A stretch of 51,020 nt of DNA, from positions 1 through 51,020 of the forward strand of contig CAKSPR010000006.1 in NCBI GenBank assembly GCA_934486455.1, given 5' to 3'. This DNA is from an uncultured Eubacteriales bacterium (GTDB lineage: Bacteria > Bacillota > Clostridia > Oscillospirales > Acutalibacteraceae). Both the position numbers and the translations under genes were made by a program. The notes below the pieces were generated by a model. It saw nothing but the letters and a program-made list of their open reading frames with translations. It ran no database searches and was not told the origin of the DNA. Positions 7,661 to 16,536 of the stretch are shown here, in pieces; the first letter of the stretch is position 1, and the number at the start of each line of letters is the position of its first letter.

Positions 7661-8581
7661 ATGGAAAACGAAGAGGTTATAAAAATCGAGCATCTTAGCA
7701 AATCCTTCGGCGATATTAAGGCGGTAAACGACCTGTCCTTTTCGGTGAGGAAGGGAGAGTTTTTTGCCTTTTTGGGGGTTAACGGTGCCGGAAAATCCAC
7801 CACTATTTCGATAATCTGCGGTCAGCTTAAAAAGGACGGCGGCGAGGTTACCGTTTGCGGGGAAAGCACGGAAAAGGGGCTTGATAAGATAACAAGAAGG
7901 CTGGGGGTCGTTTTTCAGAATTCCCTGCTTGATAAGCCCCTTACGGTAAGGCAAAACCTTCAAAGCCGCGCCGCTCTTTACGGAATAACCGGAAAGGATT
8001 TCGAACGGCGGCTTTCCGAGCTTTGCGAGCTTTTTAAGCTTTCGGACATACTTGACAGGGCGGTTGCAAAGCTTTCGGGAGGGCAGAGAAGACGAGCCGA
8101 CATTGCGCGGGCGCTTCTTCACGAGCCTGAAATACTTATATTGGACGAGCCGACCACCGGTCTTGACCCGCAGACCAGAAAGCTTTTGTGGGACGCGATG
8201 ACAAGCCTGAGAAGCACCAAAAGAACCACGGTTTTTCTCACGACTCATTATATGGAGGAGGCCGCCGACGCCGATTATATCGTTATTTTGGACGGCGGAA
8301 AAATTTCGGCAAAGGGCACGCCCCTTTCGCTTAAAAACACATACACAGGTGATTTTATAACCATATACGGCGCAAAAAAACAGGATGTCGAAAAGCTCGG
8401 TCGTCCGTTTAGGGAAATACGCGACGCCTTTAAGGTGGAGGTGGAAAACACCGCCGCCGCAACCGAGCTTATTATTTCTCACCCCGACATTTTTAAGGAT
8501 TATGAAATAACAAAGGGGAAAATGGACGATGTTTTTCTTGCGGTAACCGGCAAGAAACTGATGGGAGGGACGGACAAATGA
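7661..8581 (+). CDS. ABC exporter ATP-binding protein (ABC-2 type)
   Basis: A 306-residue ATPase of the DrrA/NodI/CcmA class. Seen: Walker A GVNGAGKST (about residues 38-46), signature LSGGQRRR, Walker B ILILDEPTTGLD, H-loop TTHYMEEA, plus a C-terminal ~80-residue accessory domain usual in exporters. The ATG at 7661 is chosen because AAGGGTG lies 8 bases upstream; a TTG at 7643 lacks an SD. The stop overlaps the permease start (ATGA), so the two form one transporter. Substrate unknown: drug, lipid or peptide efflux are all possible. Confidence 0.93.
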   Translation: MENEEVIKIEHLSKSFGDIKAVNDLSFSVRKGEFFAFLGVNGAGKSTTISIICGQLKKDGGEVTVCGESTEKGLDKITRRLGVVFQNSLLDKPLTVRQNLQSRAALYGITGKDFERRLSELCELFKLSDILDRAVAKLSGGQRRRADIARALLHEPEILILDEPTTGLDPQTRKLLWDAMTSLRSTKRTTVFLTTHYMEEAADADYIVILDGGKISAKGTPLSLKNTYTGDFITIYGAKKQDVEKLGRPFREIRDAFKVEVENTAAATELIISHPDIFKDYEITKGKMDDVFLAVTGKKLMGGTDK

Positions 8582-9477
8582 AGCAGCTCGGAGCACTGAC
8601 CCTACGCAACATGCGGCTTTATTTTAAGGATAAGGGGCTTTTCTTTGTTTCCCTTATTACCCCCGCTGTTTTGCTTGTGCTTTTCGTGACCTTCCTCGGA
8701 AATATATATAAGAAAAGCTTCCTTTCGGCTCTTCCGCCCGGTCTTTTAAGCGGAGAATCTCTTGTCGACGCAACAGTAGGCGGTCAGCTTATATCCTCCC
8801 TTTTGGCGGTGTCCTGCGTTACCGTGGCCTTTTGCTCCAACATACTCATGGTTCAGGACAGGGCAAACGGCACCATAAACGATTTAACCGTTACACCCGT
8901 GAAACGCCCCATTATTGCGGCTTCTTATTTTACTGCCTGCACCCTGTCGACCCTTATTGTCAACTTTGCCGCAACCGGTCTTTGCTTTTTGTATCTGGCT
9001 AAGGTGGGCTGGTATATGAGCGCGGGGGACGCGGCGGCCTTAATGCTTGATGTGGTGCTGCTGTCCCTTTTCGGTGTGGCTCTTTCATCCTTTGTTCACT
9101 TTTTCCTTAAAACCCAGGGACAGGCTTCGGCCGTGGGAACGATTGTAAGCGCGGGATACGGATTTTTGTGCGGAGCATACATGCCCATTTCGAATTTTTC
9201 CGATCCGCTTCAAAAATTTATGTCCTTTCTTCCCGGCACATACGGCACCAGCCTGTTGAGAAATCACGCCATGGCCGGGGTTTTCAGAGAAATGAAGAAT
9301 TTAGGCTTTCCGCGGGAGGTTGTGGAAAGCATACGGGCTTCGGTGGATTGCAATATCCGCTTTTTTTCCAATGATGTCAAGACCGGCGCCATGTATGCCG
9401 TGCTTTGCGTATCCGTTTCGGTGCTTCTTGCGGCCTATATTGTGGCCAATGTATTAAGGGCAAAAAGGGCGGCATAG
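8578..9477 (+). CDS. ABC-2 type permease
   Basis: A 299-residue membrane protein with about six transmembrane segments (for example around residues 22-44, 68-90, 120-140, 150-175, 182-205 and 270-292) and the ABC-2 pattern, including VQDRANGTINDLTVTPVKR between the second and third segments. Partner of the ATPase directly upstream, with a 4-base overlap. The last helix ends in a short basic tail. Confidence 0.9.
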   Translation: MKQLGALTLRNMRLYFKDKGLFFVSLITPAVLLVLFVTFLGNIYKKSFLSALPPGLLSGESLVDATVGGQLISSLLAVSCVTVAFCSNILMVQDRANGTINDLTVTPVKRPIIAASYFTACTLSTLIVNFAATGLCFLYLAKVGWYMSAGDAAALMLDVVLLSLFGVALSSFVHFFLKTQGQASAVGTIVSAGYGFLCGAYMPISNFSDPLQKFMSFLPGTYGTSLLRNHAMAGVFREMKNLGFPREVVESIRASVDCNIRFFSNDVKTGAMYAVLCVSVSVLLAAYIVANVLRAKRAA

Positions 9478-9546
9478 AAAACGCTTTTAAAAGAGCGACC
9501 GACAAATAATATGCTTTACGGCACGCATAAAAAAGGAGATGTAAAA

Positions 9547-10113
9547 ATGGAAAAGAACGAGCTTTATATCAATATCGAGGTAAACGGCAAGATACACAAA
9601 ATCGATATAAATCACAACGAGGAAATAGGCGACGCGGAATTCTTAGTCGACGGAGAGGCGGTAAATGCCGCCGGATCAATGATTTTTCGCGGATCTAAGT
9701 TTAAGCTCTCGGTGGACGGTGCCGAGGTCATAATAACCGTTATGAAAAACGGCGGCGAGTATGATTATAACTGCTTTGTAAACGGCGTTTCGGTTAAAAA
9801 TAATGCGCCTTATACCGTGGACGGCATGGATTTCCCCGACCTGGTCAGATGGGAGCAAAAGCGCAGGGACGGCAAGGGGAAATATATTCTCGTCGAGGTG
9901 TTAAAGGGAGTAATTCTCGGGTGCATTATATTTTTTGCCCTGTTTTTTACCGAGCCCATTGCACCGAGGATTTTTTCGTCCTTTGAAAAATACAGGGCGC
10001 TGTTTGCCGCTGCGTGCATCGCGCTGCCGTCGATATTTTTCGCTCTCATAGCCGCAGGGGACTATAAAAAGAACGAAAAGATATATGAAAAATATGCCGA
10101 ATACAACAAATAA
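9547..10113 (+). CDS. Hypothetical membrane protein
   Basis: A 188-residue protein I do not recognise. The first ~120 residues are soluble, beta-rich and hydrophilic (INIEVNGKIHKIDINHNEE; later MKNGGEYDYNCFVNG); the last ~70 hold two transmembrane helices (about 120-140 and 150-172) and a charged tail. AAGGAG spaced 6 bases fixes the ATG. It follows the ABC exporter by 69 bases and precedes the metallophosphoesterase by 27, so one transcript is likely. Confidence 0.7.
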   Translation: MEKNELYINIEVNGKIHKIDINHNEEIGDAEFLVDGEAVNAAGSMIFRGSKFKLSVDGAEVIITVMKNGGEYDYNCFVNGVSVKNNAPYTVDGMDFPDLVRWEQKRRDGKGKYILVEVLKGVILGCIIFFALFFTEPIAPRIFSSFEKYRALFAAACIALPSIFFALIAAGDYKKNEKIYEKYAEYNK

Positions 10114-10140
10114 CCGGCATACCCATCGGAGGGATTAAAA

Positions 10141-11226
10141 ATGGATTTAAAGATAACGAAGGGAAAAGCCACCGATTTTGAAATTGAGCTTTGCGAGGAA
10201 CGGCCGGTCAGAATATTGCAATTTACCGACCCCCAAATCACCGACATCGACACCACCCGAACAAAAATACGCTACGACCAAATTAAAGGATGCTATTTCG
10301 GCGACGGAATTTTCGACGACGACTATCGGGTATATGATTTGATGAACGAGCTTGTCGACCGGGTAAAGCCCGATATAATAGCCGTCACCGGCGACATTGT
10401 GTACGGCGAGACCGACGACAGCGGCGCTCTCTTTACGAGATTTATTGCCGAAATGGGAAAATATAAAATTCCGTGGATTCCTGTTTTCGGTAACCACGAC
10501 AACGAAAGCGCCAAGGGAGTCAGATGGCAGTGCGAACAGCTTGAAAGGGCAGAGCACTGCATTTTTGCAAGAGGAAGCGTCACCGGCAACTGCAACTTCA
10601 GCGTGGCGGTCAAGGGCAAAAACAGGATTGAAGCGCTGCTTATGATGCTTGATACAAACGGATGCCATGTTTTCAACAATCCCGGCACTTTGGGAGAGGG
10701 AATGATGGCCGACAATCCCGACATCGACATTATTGAGCAGCGGGAAGGAATTTTTCCCGATCAGATAAGGTGGTATGAAGGGACGGTTAAAAGCGCCAAG
10801 GAGTTTTACGGGGATGACAATCTTCTCTCCCTTGCATTTTTCCACATTGCGCCGAGCAGAGCCATGGAGCTTTATGTCGAACGCTACGGAAAGGGGAGCA
10901 GCCGTCTTGAAAAACAGGGGGAAGGCGATTTCGGCGCCATGGATAATTTTGAAGATACCGTGCCCATAGATGCCGATCATTCTTTTGACGATATGGCGAG
11001 AAGAGTCGGCACCAAGGGCATGTTTTTCGGGCACGAGCACGAAAACAGCTTCAGTCTGCTTGACGGCGACATGCGTTACACCTTTGGTCTTAAAACGGGA
11101 CTTCATAACAGCTATCGCCTCGACCATGTGGGCGGCACCCTTATAACAGCCGACGGGAGAAACGTCGGGGTAGAGCATGTTTATTATGACTATAAGCCCT
11201 ATGATTTCAGCAAAACAAAAAAATAA
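10141..11226 (+). CDS. Calcineurin-like metallophosphoesterase
   Basis: A 361-residue protein with the binuclear metal signature in order: FTDPQ (D30; Q replaces the usual H, as in Dcr2/purple-acid-phosphatase-like members), TGDIVYGE (D85), FGNHDNE (117-123), FFHIAP and GHEHENSF. No signal peptide, so probably cytoplasmic. It hydrolyses phosphomono- or diesters of unknown identity. The SD GGAGG is well placed. It ends at a convergent terminator. Confidence 0.9.
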   Translation: MDLKITKGKATDFEIELCEERPVRILQFTDPQITDIDTTRTKIRYDQIKGCYFGDGIFDDDYRVYDLMNELVDRVKPDIIAVTGDIVYGETDDSGALFTRFIAEMGKYKIPWIPVFGNHDNESAKGVRWQCEQLERAEHCIFARGSVTGNCNFSVAVKGKNRIEALLMMLDTNGCHVFNNPGTLGEGMMADNPDIDIIEQREGIFPDQIRWYEGTVKSAKEFYGDDNLLSLAFFHIAPSRAMELYVERYGKGSSRLEKQGEGDFGAMDNFEDTVPIDADHSFDDMARRVGTKGMFFGHEHENSFSLLDGDMRYTFGLKTGLHNSYRLDHVGGTLITADGRNVGVEHVYYDYKPYDFSKTKK

Positions 11227-11294
11227 AACGAGCCTTGAGTCTGCCAAGCTCCGTCTGCTTTTGACACGACGCAAAAGACATACATAAAAATACC

Positions 11295-11338
11295 ACCGAA
11301 ACTCGCCTGAGCTTTTGGCTCAGGCGATTTTCGGTTTG
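11295..11338. terminator. Convergent terminator
   Basis: A long stem, ACCGAAA (11295-11301) with TTTCGGT (11329-11335) and TCGCCTGAG (11303-11311) with CTCAGGCGA (11319-11327), one mismatch between the two blocks. It lies between convergent genes; the U-run is short. Confidence 0.7.
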
Positions 11339-11358
11339 TGAGAAGAAAAAAATATATA

Positions 11359-11673
11359 TCAGTTTACGGAATGGCATTTAACGGCGCGGACGACAGCTCC
11401 GTGCTCTTCTTTGTGGTCGTAGCTTTTGTTAATGAAGTAAACCACAAGGTTGGCCGATACAACTACGAGATTGAGAATGTATACGGCGAGGACATAATTT
11501 ACATGTCCGGTGATGATTTTTGCGGTTATTCCCGCGACATAACCGGTGATGATGAGAAGGATGAACCACAGGCTCATGTTTTTGGCGGTTTTTGCTTTGT
11601 AGTTCTTGTAAACCGAAAGGGGCCAAGAGCAGCCAAAGCATATTAACATTGCAGCTTCCAATAATTCAGACAT
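11359..11673 (-). CDS. SemiSWEET/PQ-loop-like membrane protein
   Basis: A 104-residue protein with three hydrophobic helices (about 5-20, 36-58 and 65-90). The GCSWPLSVYKNYKAKTAKN segment has the position and composition of a PQ-loop, and the three-helix length equals one SemiSWEET unit. SemiSWEETs dimerise to carry sugars; the substrate here is unknown. The ATG at 11673 is set by GAGGTG 7 bases upstream. It is divergent from a LysR regulator whose promoter overlaps its own, so regulation by that protein is plausible. Confidence 0.7.
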   Translation of the reverse strand: MSELLEAAMLICFGCSWPLSVYKNYKAKTAKNMSLWFILLIITGYVAGITAKIITGHVNYVLAVYILNLVVVSANLVVYFINKSYDHKEEHGAVVRAVKCHSVN

Positions 11674-11716
11674 TTTTCCGCACCTCAAAATTCGTTTTGT
11701 TTTTGTTTCTGTATGC

Positions 11717-11745
11717 AGTATAGCATTGACAAACCATAATGTCTA
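11717..11745 (-). promoter_or_regulatory. Promoter of the PQ-loop gene
   Basis: On the minus strand TAGACA (11740-11745), 17-base spacer, TATACT (11717-11722). It overlaps the plus-strand LysR promoter almost completely. Confidence 0.65.
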
Positions 11746-11754
11746 ATATATAAT
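11726..11754 (+). promoter_or_regulatory. Consensus promoter of the LysR gene
   Basis: A perfect TTGACA (11726-11731), 17-base spacer, perfect TATAAT (11749-11754). It leaves a leader of about 125 bases before the start codon. Confidence 0.85.
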
Positions 11755-11886
11755 TTATATTAAATTGATAACTTCAGGTTATATAAGTGCAAGAGAAACA
11801 AAGCTGAAAAACAACAGCATAATTTTTTGTTTTAATTTTACAAAGAAAAAATAAAAAACCGCATTTTTAAAAAGGAGAAAGCAGAA

Positions 11887-12771
11887 ATGGAAGTTAATCA
11901 GATGAGATATTTTTTGGACGTTGCCTCCACACAGCATGTCACCAGAAGCGCCGAGCGGCTGCACATTGCCCAGCCTGCTCTTTCCAAGGCCATACACAAT
12001 CTTGAGCAGGAGCTCGGAGTACCGCTTTTTTCCGCGAAGGGCAGAAATATCGTGCTTACCGAGTACGGAAAATATCTTAAAGAAAAGCTTGGCGGGATTA
12101 TTTCCGAGATAGACGAACTGCCCGAGGAAATCAAGGCCATGACCGACAGGGAAAACGCCACCATACATTTGATGGTGCTTGCCGCCTCCACCCTCATAAC
12201 CGACGCCATAATCGAATACCGCCGCAAGCATCCTAAAATCAATTTTCAGCTTATGCAAAACGACGAGTCAAGGCTTTATGACATTTCGGTTACCACCGAA
12301 AGGGTCAGGTCGGAGGAGCTTTTGAATTCCAAAAACAGATTTGAACTTATCGAAAAAATATTCTTGGCCGTGCCGGCCGAGCACCGTTTTGCCGAAAGAG
12401 AACGGATAAAGCTTTCGGAGGTGGAAAAGGACGGATTTATCAGCCTTATGGGCTCTAAACAGTTAAGGTGGATATGCGATAAATTTTGCCGACAGGCGGG
12501 CTTTGAACCGAGAATTATTTTTGAAAGCGACAATCCCGCCGCCGTTAAAAACATGGTATGCTCCAACATGGGAATATGCTTTTGGCCGGAGTTTTCCTGG
12601 GGCAATCTTCAAAAGGGCAGTGCCGTGCTTCTTGAAATAGAGGAGCCTGTTTGCCAAAGAGAAATTATTTTTAAATGCAAGGAAAACAAACCGGACAGTC
12701 GGGCAGTGGTGGACTTTTTTGAATTTTTGCAGGAGTTTTTTGATAGAAAGGCTCGAAAGAGCAAAAAATAA
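11887..12771 (+). CDS. LysR family transcriptional regulator
   Basis: A 294-residue regulator: winged helix at residues 1-62 (MRYFLDVASTQHVTRSAERL, QPALSKAIHNLE, GVPLF), linker helix to about 85, and a periplasmic-binding-like effector domain to about 290. The effector is unknown. It is divergent from the PQ-loop gene, the usual LysR target arrangement. The SD AAAGGAG is close to the ATG. Confidence 0.92.
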   Translation: MEVNQMRYFLDVASTQHVTRSAERLHIAQPALSKAIHNLEQELGVPLFSAKGRNIVLTEYGKYLKEKLGGIISEIDELPEEIKAMTDRENATIHLMVLAASTLITDAIIEYRRKHPKINFQLMQNDESRLYDISVTTERVRSEELLNSKNRFELIEKIFLAVPAEHRFAERERIKLSEVEKDGFISLMGSKQLRWICDKFCRQAGFEPRIIFESDNPAAVKNMVCSNMGICFWPEFSWGNLQKGSAVLLEIEEPVCQREIIFKCKENKPDSRAVVDFFEFLQEFFDRKARKSKK

Positions 12772-12783
12772 CGGCAAGGGAAA

Positions 12784-12815
12784 CCGCATTTTTTTGTTTT
12801 GCTTGCGGCGTTTTT
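12784..12815 (+). terminator. Weak terminator after the LysR gene
   Basis: CCGCA (12784-12788) pairs with TGCGG (12804-12808) around a T-rich loop, followed by CGTTTTT. Confidence 0.4.
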
Positions 12816-12897
12816 GCAAACCGAAAATAAAAACGATCGACGGTTTTGCATGCTTTTGACAGGTACCGAAAATTTTTAAACCCCGTCCCGCAACCCA

Positions 12898-12926
12898 TTG
12901 ACAAAACAGGGGGAATTTGCTATAAT
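12898..12926 (+). promoter_or_regulatory. Consensus promoter of the pyr operon
   Basis: TTGACA (12898-12903), 17-base spacer, TATAAT (12921-12926). The predicted leader is only about 50 bases and holds one hairpin, CGGTA-CGCGA-TACCG (12947-12961). That is too short for a PyrR-type attenuator. Confidence 0.88.
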
Positions 12927-12984
12927 ACCGACAGTGGTTTTTAAATCGGTACGCGATACCGGAAAGATTACGGGGTTTTGTAAA

Positions 12985-14187
12985 ATGAAAAAATTTTCTT
13001 TCAAAAATTATGACGAATATAAAATATTTTTTGCAGAATACGCCGCTGAAAAGGGGCTTTACCGTCACTTTTCCAATTGTTTGATAATTCCCGGACTCTG
13101 TGATGCTCATGTGCATTTCAGAGAGCCGGGTTTTTCATATAAAGAAACAATAAAAAGCGGATCTTTGGCGGCGGCAAAGGGAGGATATACCGCCGTTTGC
13201 ACCATGCCGAACTTAGATCCCGCCCCCGATTGCAAAAAGCATCTTGACGCTCAGCTTGACATCATAGAAAAAGATGCCGTTATTAATGTTTATCCCTTCG
13301 GCACAATCACAAAAGGGGAAAAGGGCGGGGAGCTTTCGGATATGGAGGAGCTGTCTCCCTTTGTCTGCGGATTTTCCGACGACGGAAAGGGCGTTCAGTC
13401 GGCCGAGATGATGGAGAAGGCCATGCTCAGGGCAAAGAGCCTCGGCAAGGTGCTGTCGGCTCATTGCGAGGACGAAAGCCTGCTTTTTTCGGGATATATC
13501 CACGACGGAAGCTATGCAAAAAAACACGGACACAGGGGCATATCGTCCGAAAGTGAATATGCCATGATAAAAAGAGACCTTGAGCTTTGTGAAAAAACGG
13601 GATGTAAATACCATGTCTGTCACATCTCGGCAAAGGAAAGCGTCGAGCTTATAAGACGGGCGAAAAAACGGGGTGTAAATGTTACCTGCGAAACCGCGCC
13701 CCACTATCTCTGCCTTTGCGAAAAAGACCTTAAAGAGGACGGACGGTTTAAAATGAACCCTCCTCTGCGAAGCGAGCAGGACAAAAAGGCGCTTATCGAC
13801 GGCATTATCGACGGCACGATCGACATGATCGCCACCGATCACGCCCCTCACACGAAAGAGGAAAAGTCGGGCGGACTTGAAAAAAGTCTTATGGGCATAT
13901 CGGGAATTGAAATTGCCTTTCCGCTGATATTTACCCATCTTGTGAGAAATAATATAATTACGGTTAAAAGAGCCGTCGAGCTTATGTGCATAAATCCGCG
14001 CGAGAGATTCGGTATTCCCTTCGGGCTGGATTTTGCGATTTTCGACATAAGCTCGGAATATACCGTTGATTCCGAAAGCTTTGTTTCGATGGGAAAATCC
14101 ACGCCCTTTGACGGAGCGGATATTTTCGGAGAAAATTTGCTGACGGTTTGTGACGGCAAAACCGTTTATGAAAAGGGGACATTATGA
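12985..14187 (+). CDS. pyrC: Dihydroorotase
   Basis: A 400-residue zinc amidohydrolase that closes carbamoyl aspartate to dihydroorotate. Seen: metal ligands in DAHVHFREPG (about residues 40-49), KGGYTAVCTMPN, SAHCEDES, CHISAKES and the catalytic ATDHAPHTKEEK. This is the class I type usual in Firmicutes. The ATG at 12985 lies about 52 bases after the predicted transcription start; the SD is weak (CGGGG). First gene of pyrCKDFEBI; its stop overlaps pyrK (ATGA). Confidence 0.96.
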   Translation: MKKFSFKNYDEYKIFFAEYAAEKGLYRHFSNCLIIPGLCDAHVHFREPGFSYKETIKSGSLAAAKGGYTAVCTMPNLDPAPDCKKHLDAQLDIIEKDAVINVYPFGTITKGEKGGELSDMEELSPFVCGFSDDGKGVQSAEMMEKAMLRAKSLGKVLSAHCEDESLLFSGYIHDGSYAKKHGHRGISSESEYAMIKRDLELCEKTGCKYHVCHISAKESVELIRRAKKRGVNVTCETAPHYLCLCEKDLKEDGRFKMNPPLRSEQDKKALIDGIIDGTIDMIATDHAPHTKEEKSGGLEKSLMGISGIEIAFPLIFTHLVRNNIITVKRAVELMCINPRERFGIPFGLDFAIFDISSEYTVDSESFVSMGKSTPFDGADIFGENLLTVCDGKTVYEKGTL

Positions 14188-14921
14188 AACAGGGACTTTT
14201 TAGCATAACCCAAAATGAAAAAATCGCCCAAAGCATTTATAAAATGCGGCTTTCGGGAGATACCTCAGACATAAAAAAGGCGGGTCAGTTTGTTAACATC
14301 AAGCTGGACGGATTTTTCCTGCGCCGACCCATTTCGGTTTGCGACTGCTCGGCCGGGGAGCTGCTCATCATATATAAGGTTGTCGGCAAGGGCACCGAAA
14401 AAATGAGCGCAATGGAAAAGGGCGAACAGCTTGACATTCTCACGGGACTCGGCAACGGATATGATCTGACCGTAAAGACCGAAAGGCCGGTGCTTATCGG
14501 CGGAGGGGTGGGCGTTCCGCCTCTTTACAAGCTTGCAAAGGAGCTGAAAAAGCAGGGCAAGCGGGTTTCGGTAATACTGGGCTTTAATTCCGAAAACGAA
14601 ATATTTTTTGAGGACGAATTTAAGGAAATTGCCGACAGGGTGCTTATATGCACGGCCGACGGAAGCTACGGAATAAAGGGCTTTGTTACCGATGCGATAA
14701 AGGACATCGATTTTGATTATTTCTTTACCTGCGGCCCCGAGCCGATGTTTAAAGCGCTTGAAAGCACAATAGATAAAGGCATATCGGGACAGATGAGCTT
14801 TGAACAGAGAATGGGCTGCGGCTTCGGCGCCTGCATGGGGTGCAGCTGCAAGACGCTGACCGGAAACAAACGAATTTGCAGGGAAGGCCCGGTGCTTTTC
14901 AGGGAGGAGATAATATGGTAG
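14184..14921 (+). CDS. pyrK: Dihydroorotate dehydrogenase electron-transfer subunit
   Basis: A 245-residue FAD/[2Fe-2S] protein that passes electrons from PyrD to NAD+. Seen: FAD-binding RRPISVCD, the nucleotide-binding GGGVGVPPLYKLA, and the C-terminal cluster cysteines CGFGACMGCSCK with a later C in RICREGP. It forms the class 1B enzyme with the next gene. It overlaps pyrC by 4 bases and pyrD by 7. Confidence 0.96.
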   Translation: MKQGLFSITQNEKIAQSIYKMRLSGDTSDIKKAGQFVNIKLDGFFLRRPISVCDCSAGELLIIYKVVGKGTEKMSAMEKGEQLDILTGLGNGYDLTVKTERPVLIGGGVGVPPLYKLAKELKKQGKRVSVILGFNSENEIFFEDEFKEIADRVLICTADGSYGIKGFVTDAIKDIDFDYFFTCGPEPMFKALESTIDKGISGQMSFEQRMGCGFGACMGCSCKTLTGNKRICREGPVLFREEIIW

Positions 14922-15832
14922 ATTTAAAGGTAAATCTTTGCGGGAAAACCCTCGATAATCCTATAATACCGGCAAGCGGCTCCTTCGGATACGGATATGA
15001 GTTTGCTGAGCTGTACGATATAAACTGCCTCGGGACATTTTCCTTCAAGGGCACCACAAGGGAACCGCGCTTCGGCAATCCCACTCCCCGCACGGCCGAG
15101 TGCCCCTCCTGCGTGCTAAATGCCGTAGGGCTTCAAAATCCCGGGGTGGATAAGGTCATTTCCGAAGAATTACCCAAGCTTAAAAAGGTTTTTCACAAGG
15201 GGGTCATGGCCAACATCAGCGGTTTTTCCCTTGAGGAATATGTATATGTGGCAAGCAGGCTCGATAAATGCGAGCAGGTGGATTTTCTTGAAATAAATAT
15301 AAGCTGCCCCAACATTCACGGGGGCGGAATGTCCTTCGGCACCTGTGCCTCCTCCGCCGAGCAGGTGACGGCGGCGGTCAAAAAAGAGGTCAAAAAGCCG
15401 ATAATCATGAAGCTTTCGCCCAATGTCACCGACATTGCCGAGATAGCCAAGGCCTGCGAGGCGGGCGGCGCAGACGGAGTGAGTCTTATAAACACCCCGA
15501 TGGGCATGAGAATAGACCTTAAAACGAGAAAGCCCATTATAAAGAATGTTACCGGCGGAATGTCGGGACCCGCTGTTTTTCCGCTGGCTGTTCGCATGGT
15601 GTGGCAGACTGCAAAGGCAGTCAAAATCCCCGTTATAGGTATCGGCGGAGTGTCAAGCGCCGAGGATGTCATCGAAATGATGCTTGCCGGTGCGACGGCG
15701 GTGGGCGTGGGCGCGCAAAACCTCGTCAATCCTTACGCCTGCAGGGACATTATAAATGACCTGCCGAGGGTAATGGAAAAATATAATATAACGAAACTCA
15801 GCGACATAACCGGAGGTGTCAACATTGGGTAA
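14915..15832 (+). CDS. pyrD: Dihydroorotate dehydrogenase, class 1B catalytic subunit
   Basis: A 305-residue FMN enzyme oxidising dihydroorotate to orotate. Seen: PIIPASGSFGYG, KGTTREPRFGNPTPR, the active-site segment EINISCPNIHGGG (cysteine base), KLSPNVTDI and GIGGVSSAEDV for FMN phosphate. The ATG at 14915 has AGGGAGGAG just upstream; an upstream in-frame extension inside pyrK has no SD. The adjacent PyrK supports class 1B, NAD-dependent. Confidence 0.97.
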   Translation: MVDLKVNLCGKTLDNPIIPASGSFGYGYEFAELYDINCLGTFSFKGTTREPRFGNPTPRTAECPSCVLNAVGLQNPGVDKVISEELPKLKKVFHKGVMANISGFSLEEYVYVASRLDKCEQVDFLEINISCPNIHGGGMSFGTCASSAEQVTAAVKKEVKKPIIMKLSPNVTDIAEIAKACEAGGADGVSLINTPMGMRIDLKTRKPIIKNVTGGMSGPAVFPLAVRMVWQTAKAVKIPVIGIGGVSSAEDVIEMMLAGATAVGVGAQNLVNPYACRDIINDLPRVMEKYNITKLSDITGGVNIG

Positions 15833-16523
15833 GGATGTAATCATTGCCTGCGATTTTTCGTCGGCAAAGGAGACCTTTGAATTTCTCGATAAATTTGAAG
15901 GCAAAAAGCCGTTTGTCAAAATCGGGATGGAGCTTTTTTACGCCGAAGGGCCGGAAATCGTCAGGCAGATAAAGGCGAGAGGTCATAAAATCTTTCTCGA
16001 TTTAAAGCTTCACGACATACCGAACACGGTTAAAAAGGCCATGCGGGTGCTTTCCAAGCTTGATGTTGACATGTGCAATCTGCATGCCGCCGGCGCTGCC
16101 CCCATGATGGAAGCGGCTCTTGAGGGACTCACACGGGACGACGGGAGTCGCCCCATACTTATCGCAGTTACCCAGCTTACCTCCACCGATCAGCAGACAA
16201 TGGAGAGAGATCTGCTCATAAAAGAGCCTATCGACAGGGTGGTCATGCACTATGCAAAAACCGCCGCGGACGCGGGGCTTGACGGAGTGGTCTGTTCGCC
16301 GCTGGAGGCGCAAAAGGTACACGACGCCTGCGGAAAAGATTTTTTGACCGTCACCCCCGGTGTACGGTTTGCAGACGGGGATGTGGGCGATCAAAAACGG
16401 GTCATGACCCCGGAGCAGGCCAAAAGGATCGGCTCCGACTATATCGTTGTCGGCCGACCCATAATCGCCGCAGACGACCCGATTGCGGCCTATGAAAGAT
16501 GTATAAACGAATTTGTCGATTAG
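15825..16523 (+). CDS. pyrF: Orotidine 5'-phosphate decarboxylase
   Basis: A 232-residue TIM-barrel enzyme making UMP from OMP. Seen: the catalytic DLKLHDIPNTV (Asp-x-Lys-x-x-Asp), GMELFYAEGP, TPGVRFADGD and the phosphate site VVGRPIIAADDP. The start is probably TTG 15825, because GGAGG ends 8 bases upstream; a GTG at 15816 overlaps that SD. It overlaps the pyrD stop by 8 bases. Confidence 0.96.
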   Translation: MGKDVIIACDFSSAKETFEFLDKFEGKKPFVKIGMELFYAEGPEIVRQIKARGHKIFLDLKLHDIPNTVKKAMRVLSKLDVDMCNLHAAGAAPMMEAALEGLTRDDGSRPILIAVTQLTSTDQQTMERDLLIKEPIDRVVMHYAKTAADAGLDGVVCSPLEAQKVHDACGKDFLTVTPGVRFADGDVGDQKRVMTPEQAKRIGSDYIVVGRPIIAADDPIAAYERCINEFVD

Positions 16524-16536
16524 GAGGATACATAAG

